Assembly (NCBI RefSeq): GCF_005298075.1
Contig: NZ_SZZH01000001.1
Span: 1,364,001-1,428,000, forward strand
DNA from: Nakamurella flava
GTDB lineage: Bacteria > Actinomycetota > Actinomycetes > Mycobacteriales > Nakamurellaceae
Length of the DNA: 64,000 nt
Reading direction: 5' to 3'
Of the stretch, positions 44,061 through 53,030 are shown in pieces. A program made the translations under genes and the position numbers. Every line of letters begins with the position of its first letter. Position 1 is the first letter of the stretch. A model generated the notes under the pieces. The model was not told the origin of the DNA and made no database searches. It worked only from the letters and a program-made list of their open reading frames with translations.

Positions 44061-44105
44061 CCGCTGCCGCGTGCGCCCGGACCCACCGGACGCCCGCGGC
44101 AGCGG
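44061..44105 (+). terminator. Hairpin after chaplin-like gene
   Basis: CCGCTGCCGCG (44061-44071) and CGCGGCAGCGG (44095-44105) are perfect 11-bp arms with further pairing inside the loop. It begins 10 bp after the stop. Confidence 0.7.
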
Positions 44106-44145
44106 GGCACGACCCGGGCGATCCCGACCCGGGCCACTCACCGAC

Positions 44146-44406
44146 TCACATCAATTGGGCACCCGGACCGGGAGCCGACCAGCTCACCGTCTCCTGGGCG
44201 GCGCGATGCCCGGCGAGCGCATTCTCGAGCCGGGCGATGAGGGCGTCGACCCGGTCACGATCCTCGGCGGCCTGCCGGGGCAGGGCGGCGAGCAGTACCT
44301 GTAGCCAGGTCAGTTGATCCTCGACCCAGTCCGGTGGCGGGGAGGACTCCCGCACCCGGTCTTCGATCTCGGAGAGGGTGGCCCGTACCGCTGTCGGCGC
44401 CGACAT
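44146..44406 (-). CDS. Small helical hypothetical protein
   Basis: The 86-residue protein from ATG 44406 (MSAPTAVRATLSE) is helical by eye: TLSEIEDRVRES, WVEDQLTWLQVLLAALP and RVDALIARLENALAGHR, a heptad-like pattern. Not recognised. The upstream frame continues to 44517 but that part is basic and disordered and lacks a ribosome site. Convergent with the chaplin-like gene. Confidence 0.6.
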   Translation of the reverse strand: MSAPTAVRATLSEIEDRVRESSPPPDWVEDQLTWLQVLLAALPRQAAEDRDRVDALIARLENALAGHRAAQETVSWSAPGPGAQLM

Positions 44407-44625
44407 GTCCGAAGGGTACCCATTCGCGAGGAATCGACGCCGCTCATCCGGTGGCGCCGTGAGGCTGGGCCGCAGAACGAATACCCGGGTCGGCGGCGGT
44501 CGGTGTCGTCGCCGCAACGACGAGACGGGCCACCCCGACCTGTCCCTGGAGGTCGGAGCGGCCCGCCGGTTCCTTCCCGGCCGGCGGAGTTGACGGTCCG
44601 GACGCCGGGAAGGTGGTTTCGCCGT

Positions 44626-44658
44626 GGTTCCCGGGCCCGTCGAGCAGGCCTGGGAACC
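44626..44658. terminator. Hairpin after GH81 gene
   Basis: GGTTCCC-G-GGCC (44626-44637) pairs with GGCC-T-GGGAACC (44647-44658), an 11-pair stem with one mismatch, 12 bp beyond the GH81 stop (minus strand). The rest of the gap between 44407 and 44670 shows no gene. Confidence 0.6.
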
Positions 44659-44670
44659 GGAGGGGGTCGA

Positions 44671-46839
44671 TCAGTCGGAGCTGTCGGCCCGGCTCAGCAC
44701 GTAGGCCATCACGTAGGCCTTGGTGGTGGCGTTGTCGATCTCGGCCGGGAGGTTGCCCAGCTGCGCCTTGGCGGCCGCCGGATCGGCCAGGGCGAGGTAC
44801 TGCGCCATGTATTCGCCGAACTGCACGCCGTACCCGCCGCTCGCCCCCTCGGCCAGGTTGGCCTTGATGCGGTCGGCATCGCCGGCCAGGTACTGCGAGT
44901 ACGGGCCCATGGGGATGAGCTGGATACCGAGAGCGGCGCCCGGCTCGGCGCTGAACCAGGTGGCGTAGTCGCGCTTGCCACCCCAGTTCAGGGCGACGAT
45001 CGAGTGCGTGAACCCGGCGAACTCCGAGAGGTCGGTGTTCGTCCAGTACCGCTTGGCACTCGCCGCCTCCGTGCTCATCATCCACTCACCCTGGGTGGTG
45101 AGCTGCTGGTCGTCGGTCACCTGGCCCCAGAGCGCGACGGCGTTCCAGGCGTTGACGGCCTCGCTGCTGGACTCCTGGTTGTTGCCGTCACCGAAGGGGC
45201 TCGACCCGGACGCCCAGGCGTGCCCGGCGTAGGGGTCGAAGTTGCGGTACTGCGGGAAGTCGGCGGTGGCCTGCGACGAGGCGATGTCGGCGACGAGAAG
45301 GTCGGCTACCGGGGTGATCTCGGCCTTGAGAGCCGCATCGTCCTTGGCCAGCACGGCCGCCGCGTACAGCAGGTAGCCGTAGTGGAAGTGGTGGTCGTTG
45401 ATCTCGTCGGATCCGAAGGAGGCCTGCTGACCGATGACCGTCTTGGCTGTCGGGTCGTAGACGAAGCACTTGGTGGCGGTGGCGTCGGCGCAGCCCTTGG
45501 CCGAGAACCACTGCTTGACCTGAGCGGTCAGCGCGGTGCGCAGCTGACCGGCGACGTCCGACAGACCCAGCTGGTCGGCCAGGGTCATCAGGGTGGTGGC
45601 CCGGTACAGGAATTTGCCACCGAAGTAGGTGTCGGTGGCCGAGAAGTTGTCGGCCAGCACGGCGGCCGCATCGGTCCGCACCTGATCGGCCACCGCCTGC
45701 CGGTCGGCGTCCGACAGTCCGGACAGATCGAGTTCGGACGCCGGCTGGGTGAGCGGCGCCTGAACGGTGACGCTGGTCCCGGTGTAGATCCCGGCGGAGC
45801 CGTAGATGGTCGGGTAGGTCCCGTCGGTGGCCGCACCCGCGGTCACCGTGGTGCCGGCCATCGGGACGATGGCGGTCGGGCCGCCGCCGGCGGTGCGGTA
45901 CTGCAGCGTGGTGCTGACCGTGTCGCCGGAGACCTGGTAGCTGACGTCGCCGCCGACGACCGGGTCGGACGCGGTGGCGGCCAGGTCGGCCAGGCTCATC
46001 CCGTCGGCCGCGGCGAAGACGGTCATGGTGCCGCCGGCGGGGAGGGTGACGGCCCCGGGGGTTCCGGAACCGGCGGTGCCGAGGGTGGCGCCCTGGCCGA
46101 CGACCAGGCCGTACTCGTGCCCGGCGACTGTGACGCTGGCCGGCCCACCGGAGGCGGAAGGGGTGAAGATCGGCTCCACCGGGATGGTCTGGTCGGTGGC
46201 CGCGGTGTAGGTGACGTACGGCGAGCCCTGGACCAGGGTGACCGAGCCGAGGGCAGCACCGTCGGCCGCGCTGTAGGTGGCGGTGACCGAGAGCGTGTCG
46301 TACGCGGTGACGGTCATCTTCGCCGCACCCAGCGGCAGCTGGATCTGCGGGTTGATGCCACCCATGATCGTCTTCTCGGTGGCGGTGACCTGGGGCAGAC
46401 CCAGGGCCAGACCGGTATCGGACAGCTTGATCGACAACGGGTTCGGAAAGACCGGCAGCGGTTCGTCCCCGTAGACCAGCCCGGAGAACCAGCGGTTCGT
46501 CGGCGGCACCAGTCCGTCGGCCAGCCGGGTCGGCGCGATCTTGGCCACGCTCTGCTGGTCGATGCCGGCCAGCGCGGCGGTCACCGCGGCGTCGGTCGGG
46601 GCGGGCGAACCGGCCGCGCCGGAACCACCGCCGTCACCGGTCGCCGTGCCGGACGCCGAGGAGGTGCCCTCGACGGAAGCCGCCGGGCCGCCGGTGCATC
46701 CGGCCAGCAGGGCCGCCCCGGCGAGGAGCGCGACGGGCGCGGCGATCCGCGAGCGCCGGCGGCCGATCGGGGTGTGGGAGCCGGCCGAGCCGGTGCTGAT
46801 GGTGCTGTTCGTGGAGCGGGTGGCGCGGGGGGAGAACAT
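44671..46839 (-). CDS. GH81 endo-beta-1,3-glucanase lipoprotein
   Basis: The 722-residue protein has a long signal with lipobox ALLAGC (Cys48) and a Gly/Ser linker, so the enzyme is tethered outside the membrane. The catalytic region follows the GH81 layout: PPTNRWFSGLVYGD near 110, then the (alpha/alpha)6 part with NDHHFHYGYLLYAAAVLA and GNNQESSSEAVNAWNA. The Asp of NDHHFHYG and the Glu pair in QESSSE correspond to the family's catalytic acids. It cleaves beta-1,3-glucan. The GT2 synthase operon lies just upstream on the same strand, so it may trim or release that polymer. Confidence 0.9.
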   Translation of the reverse strand: MFSPRATRSTNSTISTGSAGSHTPIGRRRSRIAAPVALLAGAALLAGCTGGPAASVEGTSSASGTATGDGGGSGAAGSPAPTDAAVTAALAGIDQQSVAKIAPTRLADGLVPPTNRWFSGLVYGDEPLPVFPNPLSIKLSDTGLALGLPQVTATEKTIMGGINPQIQLPLGAAKMTVTAYDTLSVTATYSAADGAALGSVTLVQGSPYVTYTAATDQTIPVEPIFTPSASGGPASVTVAGHEYGLVVGQGATLGTAGSGTPGAVTLPAGGTMTVFAAADGMSLADLAATASDPVVGGDVSYQVSGDTVSTTLQYRTAGGGPTAIVPMAGTTVTAGAATDGTYPTIYGSAGIYTGTSVTVQAPLTQPASELDLSGLSDADRQAVADQVRTDAAAVLADNFSATDTYFGGKFLYRATTLMTLADQLGLSDVAGQLRTALTAQVKQWFSAKGCADATATKCFVYDPTAKTVIGQQASFGSDEINDHHFHYGYLLYAAAVLAKDDAALKAEITPVADLLVADIASSQATADFPQYRNFDPYAGHAWASGSSPFGDGNNQESSSEAVNAWNAVALWGQVTDDQQLTTQGEWMMSTEAASAKRYWTNTDLSEFAGFTHSIVALNWGGKRDYATWFSAEPGAALGIQLIPMGPYSQYLAGDADRIKANLAEGASGGYGVQFGEYMAQYLALADPAAAKAQLGNLPAEIDNATTKAYVMAYVLSRADSSD

Positions 46840-46928
46840 GTGCCGTCCCTTCGGGAGTCGCGCGTCAGGCGCGGCCTCCGTGGTCGCGGTCGAAGTGGCG
46901 ATCGGATGTCCGACGCCGTGAACAACGA

Positions 46929-46965
46929 TGGGGTGACCCGGGTCCGGACGGACCGGGTCACCCCA
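46929..46965 (-). terminator. Strong hairpin between membrane-fusion gene and GH81 gene
   Basis: TGGGGTGACCCGGGTCC (46929-46945) pairs with GGACCGGGTCACCCCA (46950-46965): 16 pairs with one bulged G and a 4-base loop. It lies 8 bp after the stop at 46974, in the direction of transcription. It should end or attenuate the GT2 transcript before GH81. Confidence 0.72.
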
Positions 46966-46973
46966 CCGGAACG

Positions 46974-47702
46974 TCAGGCCTGATCGCCCAGACCCACCGC
47001 GGAGGTGATGCTGTTGGTGACGTCGGTGACCACACCGCTGTTGTCGAGGTGCAGGGTGGCCTGCACCGGGGTGCCGACGGCGAACAGGCCGGTGCCGTCG
47101 GCCAGGTCGGGGCTGTAGGCGCGGATGATGGTCCGCGCCTGGCCGTCCTCGGTCTGCACCTGGATCTGGCTCACCTGGGCGGTGACCTTCTCGTTGTTCG
47201 GCAGCACCAGGTCGACCTTGGCCTGCGCCGGGATACGGGCGTAGTCCTTGGCCGACAGCACGAAGTCGGCCGAGACGTACATGGAACCGGCCTGCTGGAT
47301 GGTGGCGATCGTGGTGTTGGCCGGGACGAACGCACCGTTGGTGTAGGCCACCGAGGACACGACGCCGTCATTGGTGGCGGCCAGCACGATCGTGTTGTCG
47401 TTCTTCACCTCGTAGGTGAGATTGCTGGCGGTGACGAGGTTCTGGGCGATGTCGCGCTCCAGGGTGGCCGACTGCACCTCGAAGAGCGGCTGACCGGCCT
47501 TGACCACGTCGCCGGTGTGCACGTACTGCTGGGTCACGGTGCCGGCGTAGTCGGTGCCGACCGGGTAGTCCTCGGCGACGAGCGAAGCCGAGCGGCTCTC
47601 GACGATGCCGTTGTTGCGGTTGACGATCATGGTCAGGACGGCGGCCAGGGCCAGCACGCCGATGAGGCCGAGGCCGAGGCGGATGCGGTTGCGCCAGGTC
47701 AT
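46974..47702 (-). CDS. Membrane-fusion (HlyD/Alg44-like) partner of GT2 synthase
   Basis: The 242-residue protein has one N-terminal membrane helix (about 8-28) and an extracytoplasmic part with two lipoyl/barrel-sandwich-like halves (GTVTQQYVHTGDVVKAGQPLF, cited as VHTGDVVKAGQPLF, and GVVSSVAYTNGAFVPANTTI as GAFVPANTTIATI) and a beta-barrel (IPAQAKVDLVLPN). This is the plan of periplasmic-adaptor proteins, shortened. GGAGA favours ATG 47702 over 47714. It follows the GT2 gene by 92 bp and likely guides the polymer across the envelope. Confidence 0.82.
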   Translation of the reverse strand: MTWRNRIRLGLGLIGVLALAAVLTMIVNRNNGIVESRSASLVAEDYPVGTDYAGTVTQQYVHTGDVVKAGQPLFEVQSATLERDIAQNLVTASNLTYEVKNDNTIVLAATNDGVVSSVAYTNGAFVPANTTIATIQQAGSMYVSADFVLSAKDYARIPAQAKVDLVLPNNEKVTAQVSQIQVQTEDGQARTIIRAYSPDLADGTGLFAVGTPVQATLHLDNSGVVTDVTNSITSAVGLGDQA

Positions 47703-47794
47703 GGGAATCTCCAAAGGGTCTGCACGAAGCGGGAAGTCGAGGGGCGGCAGGCTGCCGCACGCGGCACCAGGCGGATCGGTGCCGGATCAGGCGG

Positions 47795-49699
47795 TCAGCG
47801 GCCGACCGGGGTCAGCGCGTCGTAGGTGCGGTCCGCGTCGGTGTCCACGGACCGAGCCGGGACGGGGGCGGCGGCGGTGAAGGCCGGGCGGGCGGGGGTG
47901 TCCCCACCGGCGGTGACCTCGAAAGCGCGGCCGGCGCGCTTGCTGCGACGGGACTCCTTGGGCGGCAGCCCCTTCTCGGCGCGCTTGTTCGCCCGCGACT
48001 CGCGGACGGCGGTGACCACGAAGGCCCCGAGCACGAAGGTGTTCAGCAGGTTCCAGCACAGGGCCAGCGTGAAACTGGAGACCGTCATCGCCTGCCAGAT
48101 GCCGACGATCGATGTGAGCACCAGGAACGCGAAGGCCATCAGCTGCTGGACGATGAAGTTGTACGGCGAGGCCTTCTTACCGGTCGCGCCGGTGGCCGAC
48201 CACTTCTGGTCCTTGCCGCGGATCGCCGCGATGAGGGCCTTGGTGTAGATCGGGAAGGAGGCGGTGGCCAGCATCAGGGTCTCCCACCGGAACGACCCGA
48301 TGGTGTACAGCGCCACGACGACCTGCAGGAAGTAGAACCCCAGGTAGTACAGCAGCCACTGGCCGAACGAGACGCCGGTGTTGATCGGCATCAGGCCCAG
48401 GAAGATCTGCATCGGCGGGACGAGCAGAAGCAGACCCGGGGCGATGCCGATGAAGTAGAACGTCGCCGTGCCGAAGTACTGCAGGCGCTGGTCCAACGTC
48501 AGGTTGCGCTTGCGCGAGAACGGGTTCTGCTTGAGCAGGATCTCGAACCCGCCGGTCGCCCACCGCTGCTGCTGCTTGGTGTAGGCCTCGATGGTCTCCG
48601 GGGTGTCGCCGACGGCGAGGACGGTCGAGATGTAGACCGACTTCCAGCCCTTCTCGTGCAGGTGCAGGCTGGTCCACACGTCCTCGGACTTGCTGCCCAT
48701 GTACATGCCGCCGATTGACTCGATCGCGGTGCGGCGGAAGATCACGTTGGTGCCGACACAGAACGCGGCGTTGAACCGGTTCTTGCCGGGCTGGATGAAG
48801 CGGTAGAAGACCGATTGCATGTAGCCGGCACCCTTGGAGATCAGGTTGCCGAGGTTGCCGTACGCCTGCGGGGTCTGGACGAACGCGACCTTGCTCTCGG
48901 CGAAGAACGGCACCGTCTGGTACAGGAAATCGGGCTTGGGGACGAAGTCCGCGTCCAGGATGACGAAGTACTCGCCCGAGGTCACCGACAGCGCGTGGTT
49001 GATGTTGCCGGCCTTGGCGCCGGCGTTGCCCTCCCGGCGGATGTACTCGGCCCCGAGTTCGGCGGCCAGCGCCCGGACGTCGTCGGACTTGCCGTCGTCG
49101 AGGACGTAGGTGGTGTGCCGGCCGTACATGGCGACGGCCGCGCTGACGGTGCGCCGGATCGTGTCCAGACTCTCGCCGTAGGTGGTGATGTAGACGTCGA
49201 CCGCGACCGGGGTCTCGTGCAGGTGCATCGGCAGGGCGACGAGATCGTCGGCCGCGGACTCCGCGAAGTCCGGGGCCTTGCCAGCCGCGCCCCACAGGCG
49301 GTTCTGCGCGTTGTGGAACCGGTAGCCGCGCGGGTTGTGCCCGGAGGACAGGATCGTCCACAGCGACAGCAGTGCCTGGAAGATGATGACCGACTCGGCG
49401 GTCAGCACCATCAGGTACGGGAGCCAGCTGCCCCGGTTGGAGAAGTCGAAGAGGAACGTGGTGTAGAGCAGCACGCCGATGGTGGCGATGAGCACCAGCA
49501 TCATCAGGGACGGCGAGTCACGGGCACCGCGACGGCGGTCGACCGATTCACTCAGGCCGTCCTGCTCACCGGACAGTGCGGACGGCGTCACCTCGGGCAA
49601 CGCGGGTGCGGGCATGGTGCTCGGGTCGGACGGTTCGCCGTCACCCGGTGCGCCGTGACGCACGGGGGTGGCGGACCGGTTCCGGTCGCGCAGGGACAT
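47795..49699 (-). CDS. Processive GT2 polysaccharide synthase (cellulose/curdlan synthase-like)
   Basis: The 634-residue protein has two N-terminal membrane helices (about 65-120), a cytoplasmic GT2 domain and five or so C-terminal helices, the BcsA-like plan without a PilZ domain. The D,D,D,QxxRW residues are visible: DDGKSDD (201), DAD (249-251), SED (338-340), QQQRW (376-380). It would polymerise UDP-glucose or a similar sugar and extrude the chain. The companion adaptor and the nearby beta-1,3-glucanase favour a beta-glucan, but the linkage cannot be read from sequence. Start ATG 49699 is chosen; the frame runs to 49765. Confidence 0.92.
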   Translation of the reverse strand: MSLRDRNRSATPVRHGAPGDGEPSDPSTMPAPALPEVTPSALSGEQDGLSESVDRRRGARDSPSLMMLVLIATIGVLLYTTFLFDFSNRGSWLPYLMVLTAESVIIFQALLSLWTILSSGHNPRGYRFHNAQNRLWGAAGKAPDFAESAADDLVALPMHLHETPVAVDVYITTYGESLDTIRRTVSAAVAMYGRHTTYVLDDGKSDDVRALAAELGAEYIRREGNAGAKAGNINHALSVTSGEYFVILDADFVPKPDFLYQTVPFFAESKVAFVQTPQAYGNLGNLISKGAGYMQSVFYRFIQPGKNRFNAAFCVGTNVIFRRTAIESIGGMYMGSKSEDVWTSLHLHEKGWKSVYISTVLAVGDTPETIEAYTKQQQRWATGGFEILLKQNPFSRKRNLTLDQRLQYFGTATFYFIGIAPGLLLLVPPMQIFLGLMPINTGVSFGQWLLYYLGFYFLQVVVALYTIGSFRWETLMLATASFPIYTKALIAAIRGKDQKWSATGATGKKASPYNFIVQQLMAFAFLVLTSIVGIWQAMTVSSFTLALCWNLLNTFVLGAFVVTAVRESRANKRAEKGLPPKESRRSKRAGRAFEVTAGGDTPARPAFTAAAPVPARSVDTDADRTYDALTPVGR

Positions 49700-50326
49700 G
49701 GTGGAACCCCATTCAGGCAGGGACGGTTCTGGATGCTCACGAGCCGGACGGCGGCGTCGGCCCATGGGCTGTCGATGCGTGATCAGTCATTGATCGGCGG
49801 TCTCGGTCACCGGGTCGTCCCCCGGGGGCGCCGTGCGCCCACCCCGGGGATCCGGCACGACGCACGACTGCGGGCGTGACCGATGCGGCACTCGTCCTCG
49901 AGCTGCTCGCACTCCTTCGAGTCCGCATCACCCGACCAGGAGACCGTCAATGCTCCGGGGCGGGATGGTGCGGTAGTGAGGACGAGATTCCTGCATCGAT
50001 CAAGATGTGTCAACGTAGTCGGCCTCACGACATGGTGAACCCGGCGTTACGCCGATCGGGTGATGATCACCACGGAACGCTACGACCTGCGTCAACGCAT
50101 CGGTGAATGGCCGTCACTCACCCCTACTCCCCACCTGATCACCCTTCGTGACGATGGTCACCGGGAGACTGGGCAACGAAGGGCCGACCTGTGCGTCGGC
50201 ACCGTCCGCGGACCATCGGACGGTCCGCGGTGGCTAGGCTGCTGCCGGTCCTCCGACCGGTCGTCCCGCCGGAGTCGACCGGACGACGACGTCCCTGTCG
50301 ATGCCCACCGGAAAGGTGTTCCCTCG
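49700..50326. other. 627-bp intergenic region between divergent GT2 and pfp genes
   Basis: No convincing gene is present, and GC is lower than in the flanks around 49960-50130. It contains an imperfect hairpin (49882-49929: GATGCGG-c-ACTCG against CGAGT-CCGCATC) and a 13-bp palindrome GGTGATGATCACC (50059-50071). Its length suggests long leaders or several promoters for the polysaccharide operon and pfp. I could not match it to a known riboswitch class. Confidence 0.5.
50059..50071. promoter_or_regulatory. Palindrome GGTGATGATCACC, possible operator
   Basis: A perfect 13-bp odd-centred palindrome in the long divergent region between the polysaccharide synthase and pfp. Related GTGA/TCAC half-sites recur nearby (50152-50163). 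The bound factor is unknown. Confidence 0.4.
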
Positions 50327-51553
50327 ATGAGCCTGCACAAGGTCGCCCTGCTCACGGCGGGCGGATTCGCCCCCTGCCTGTCGTCCGCGGTGGGCGGACT
50401 GATCGGCCGCTACAGCGACCTGGCCCCGGAGATCGAGATCATCGGCTACCGCTACGGCTATCAGGGGCTGCTGCAGGGAGACAGCCGGCCGGTGACGCCG
50501 GCGGTCCGCGCCGGGGCGCGGCTCATGCACCAGTACGGCGGCTCTCCGCTGGGCAACTCCCGGGTGAAGCTGACCAACGCCGCCGACCTCACCAAGCGTG
50601 GGCTGATCCCGGACGGCGCCGATCCCCTGCAGGTCGCGGCCGAGCAGTTGATGGCCGATGGCGTCGACGTCCTGCACACCATCGGCGGCGACGACACCAA
50701 CCTGACGGCCGCCGACCTGGCCCGCTACCTGGCCGACCGGGGTCACGACCTGACGGTGGTGGGTCTGCCCAAGACGATCGACAACGACATCGTGCCGATC
50801 AAGCACTCACTCGGGGCCTGGACCGCCGCCGAGGAGGGCGCGCGGTTCGCGCGGAACGTCGTCGCCGAACACAACGCGAACCCGCGGACGCTGATCGTCC
50901 ACGAGATCATGGGTCGGCACTGCGGGTGGCTGACCGCGGCGACCGCGGCGGCCTACGCCCGGTGGCTGGGTACCCAGCGATGGATCCCGGAGTTCGGCCT
51001 CTCCCGGGACGCCTGGAACGTCCACGGCGTGTACATCCCGGAGGCCGTCTTCGATATCGAGGCCGAGAGCGCCCGCCTGCGTGAGGTGATGGACACCATC
51101 GGCAACGTGACCGTCTTCGTCTCGGAGGGCGCGGGCGTCGACACGATCCTCGCCGAGATGACCGCCCGCGGCGCCGACATCCCCCGCGACCCCTTCGGCC
51201 ACGTCAAGCTGGACAAGATCAACCCCGGTCAGTGGTTCGCCTCGCAGTTCGCCGACCGCATCGGGGCCGAGAAGGTGCTGGTGCAGAAGTCCGGGTACTT
51301 CGCCCGGTCGGCACCCGCGGACGAGACCGATCTGCTGCTCATCAAGCAGATGACCGACTACGCCGTCGGGTCCGCCCTGCGCGGCATCCCCGGCGTCGTC
51401 GGTCACGACCAGGAGCGGGGCGACCAGCTGCGGACGGTCGAGTTCGACCGCATCGCCGGGGCGAAGAAGTTCGACGTGACCGAGACCTGGTACCGCGGCC
51501 TGCTCGAGGAGATCGGCCAGCCCGCCGCAGCCGCGGCCACCGTCCACGCCTGA
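50327..51553 (+). CDS. pfp: Pyrophosphate-dependent 6-phosphofructokinase
   Basis: The 408-residue protein has the PFK fold signatures: LLTAGGFAPCLSSAVGG, GGDDTN (about 122) and GLPKTIDNDI (about 148). An Asp after GGD together with Lys in PKTIDND marks PPi rather than ATP as phosphoryl donor. IMGRHCGWLTA is the substrate-binding segment. The reaction (fructose-6-P + PPi to fructose-1,6-bisP + Pi) is reversible and spares ATP, useful under low energy supply. ATG 50327 (MSLHKVALLT) matches the family start, with GGAAAGG upstream. Confidence 0.93.
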   Translation: MSLHKVALLTAGGFAPCLSSAVGGLIGRYSDLAPEIEIIGYRYGYQGLLQGDSRPVTPAVRAGARLMHQYGGSPLGNSRVKLTNAADLTKRGLIPDGADPLQVAAEQLMADGVDVLHTIGGDDTNLTAADLARYLADRGHDLTVVGLPKTIDNDIVPIKHSLGAWTAAEEGARFARNVVAEHNANPRTLIVHEIMGRHCGWLTAATAAAYARWLGTQRWIPEFGLSRDAWNVHGVYIPEAVFDIEAESARLREVMDTIGNVTVFVSEGAGVDTILAEMTARGADIPRDPFGHVKLDKINPGQWFASQFADRIGAEKVLVQKSGYFARSAPADETDLLLIKQMTDYAVGSALRGIPGVVGHDQERGDQLRTVEFDRIAGAKKFDVTETWYRGLLEEIGQPAAAAATVHA

Positions 51554-51636
51554 TCGCCGGGCCGATCGGGGCCCGTCCGAGGGGTTCCGCGACAAAGAAG
51601 TCGCCGCAGGCCACCCCCAGGGGCGACCCTTCCGGG

Positions 51637-52950
51637 GTGAGCACAGCGCCCCATCCCGACCGTCCGGCCGTCACCGCGTTCGCCGCACCCTCCCCCGGGC
51701 CGCTCCCGGTGGTGCCGCTGACCGACGCCGACGTCGACGACCTCATCGAGATGGACCAGCTCTCCTTCAACTACTCGGTGAGCCGGGCCTACCAGGACCG
51801 GGTGACGCGACGCCTGCTCGACCCACTCCGCTTCGTCGGCGTCCGGGACCACGGGGCCGGGAACGTACTGGTCGCCGCGTCCGGCATCTACAGCTGGGGG
51901 ATGACGTTCCCCGGCGACGGCGGTGGGCCGGGCACGCCGGCGGCCGTGCATCCCGTGGCCGCCGTGACCTGGGTGGCCGTCCGCACCGGCTGGCGCGGAA
52001 GGGGTCTGCTCCGGGCGATGATGCGCGCCCAGCTCGACCAGTTGCACGACGGCGGCGAGGCGGTCGCCATCCTGACCGCCTCCGAACCTGGCCTCTACGG
52101 GCGGTACGGCTACGGGTCGGCCATCCCCCGCAACCGCGCGGAGATCGCCCACAGCGGCCACGGAACCGGGTTCCAGCCGACGGTCCCGACCCCGGCTCCG
52201 CTGCGCGAACTCACCACCCGTGAGGCGGCACCGCTGCTGCCGTCCCTCTGGGATCGCCTCGCCCCCACCATGACCGGACACCTCAGTCGCCCTCCGGCGG
52301 CGTGGGCCGCGTTTCTGGACATCGATGACGACGACGAGGACGACAGAGGCGGTCGGGCCATCCGCTGGGCCATCCACCCGGACGGCTTCGTCGGCTACCG
52401 CATCCGTCCCGAGTGGGAGGACAGCGGGCCGAAGCACGAGGTCACCGTGTCCCAGCTGGTCGCCGCTTCGCCGGCGGCGTTCGTCGCCCTCTGGCGCCAC
52501 CTGCTGGACCTGCCGCTCACCCGCACCATCTCCTGGGGCTCGATGGCCATCGACGATCCGCTCCCGGACCTGCTCGTCAACCCGCGTCTGCTGCGGACCA
52601 ACCGGGCCGATCACGTCTGGCTCCGGCTGGTCGACCTCCCCCGTGCCATCGGACTGCGGGGCTACCGGGCGCCCGCGCGGGTGACGGTCGACGTGCGGGA
52701 CACGTTCTGCCCGTGGAACTCCGGTCGCTGGCTCCTGGACCTCGAGACCACCGGCGGATCGGCCGTGCGGACGGACGGTGCCGCGGACGTCGTCCTGGAC
52801 ATCGCCGACCTCGGGGCCACGTTCCTCGGTGGCACACCGCTGGCCCGGCTGGTCGCGGCCGGGCGGGTCACGGGTGACCCGACGGCCCTGGCCACGCTGG
52901 GGCTGGCGCTGAGCACCCCGCTGGCCCCGTCCTGCCCCGAGGGGTTCTGA
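51637..52950 (+). CDS. Eis-like GNAT N-acetyltransferase
   Basis: The 437-residue protein has the Eis plan: N-terminal GNAT domain with WVAVRTGWRGRGLLRAMM (acetyl-CoA loop RTGWRGRG), EPGLYGRYGYG, a second GNAT-like domain and a C-terminal SCP2-like domain with FLGGTPLARLVAAGRV. Eis proteins acetylate amines on small molecules or peptides; some inactivate aminoglycosides. The C-terminal residue is Phe, as in Eis where the terminal carboxylate takes part in catalysis. Start GTG 51637 is uncertain. Confidence 0.9.
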   Translation: MSTAPHPDRPAVTAFAAPSPGPLPVVPLTDADVDDLIEMDQLSFNYSVSRAYQDRVTRRLLDPLRFVGVRDHGAGNVLVAASGIYSWGMTFPGDGGGPGTPAAVHPVAAVTWVAVRTGWRGRGLLRAMMRAQLDQLHDGGEAVAILTASEPGLYGRYGYGSAIPRNRAEIAHSGHGTGFQPTVPTPAPLRELTTREAAPLLPSLWDRLAPTMTGHLSRPPAAWAAFLDIDDDDEDDRGGRAIRWAIHPDGFVGYRIRPEWEDSGPKHEVTVSQLVAASPAAFVALWRHLLDLPLTRTISWGSMAIDDPLPDLLVNPRLLRTNRADHVWLRLVDLPRAIGLRGYRAPARVTVDVRDTFCPWNSGRWLLDLETTGGSAVRTDGAADVVLDIADLGATFLGGTPLARLVAAGRVTGDPTALATLGLALSTPLAPSCPEGF

Positions 52951-52982
52951 ACCCCGGTCCGTCGCGTCCGCCGGGCCGGGGT
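52951..52982 (+). terminator. Hairpin after Eis-like gene
   Basis: ACCCCGGTCC (52951-52960) can pair with GG-CCGGGGT (52972-52982 region), directly after the TGA. Pairing is imperfect at the loop end. Confidence 0.35.
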
Positions 52983-53030
52983 CGGCGCCGCCGGTGGGCA
53001 CCAGTGGTCGGAGCCCGGCATGCTGGAGCG

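Noticed and set aside
49700-50326. A c-di-GMP or c-di-AMP riboswitch upstream of the polysaccharide operon or pfp
   Set aside because: The core sequences of those riboswitch classes are not visible by eye. Only generic hairpins are seen, so no class is claimed.
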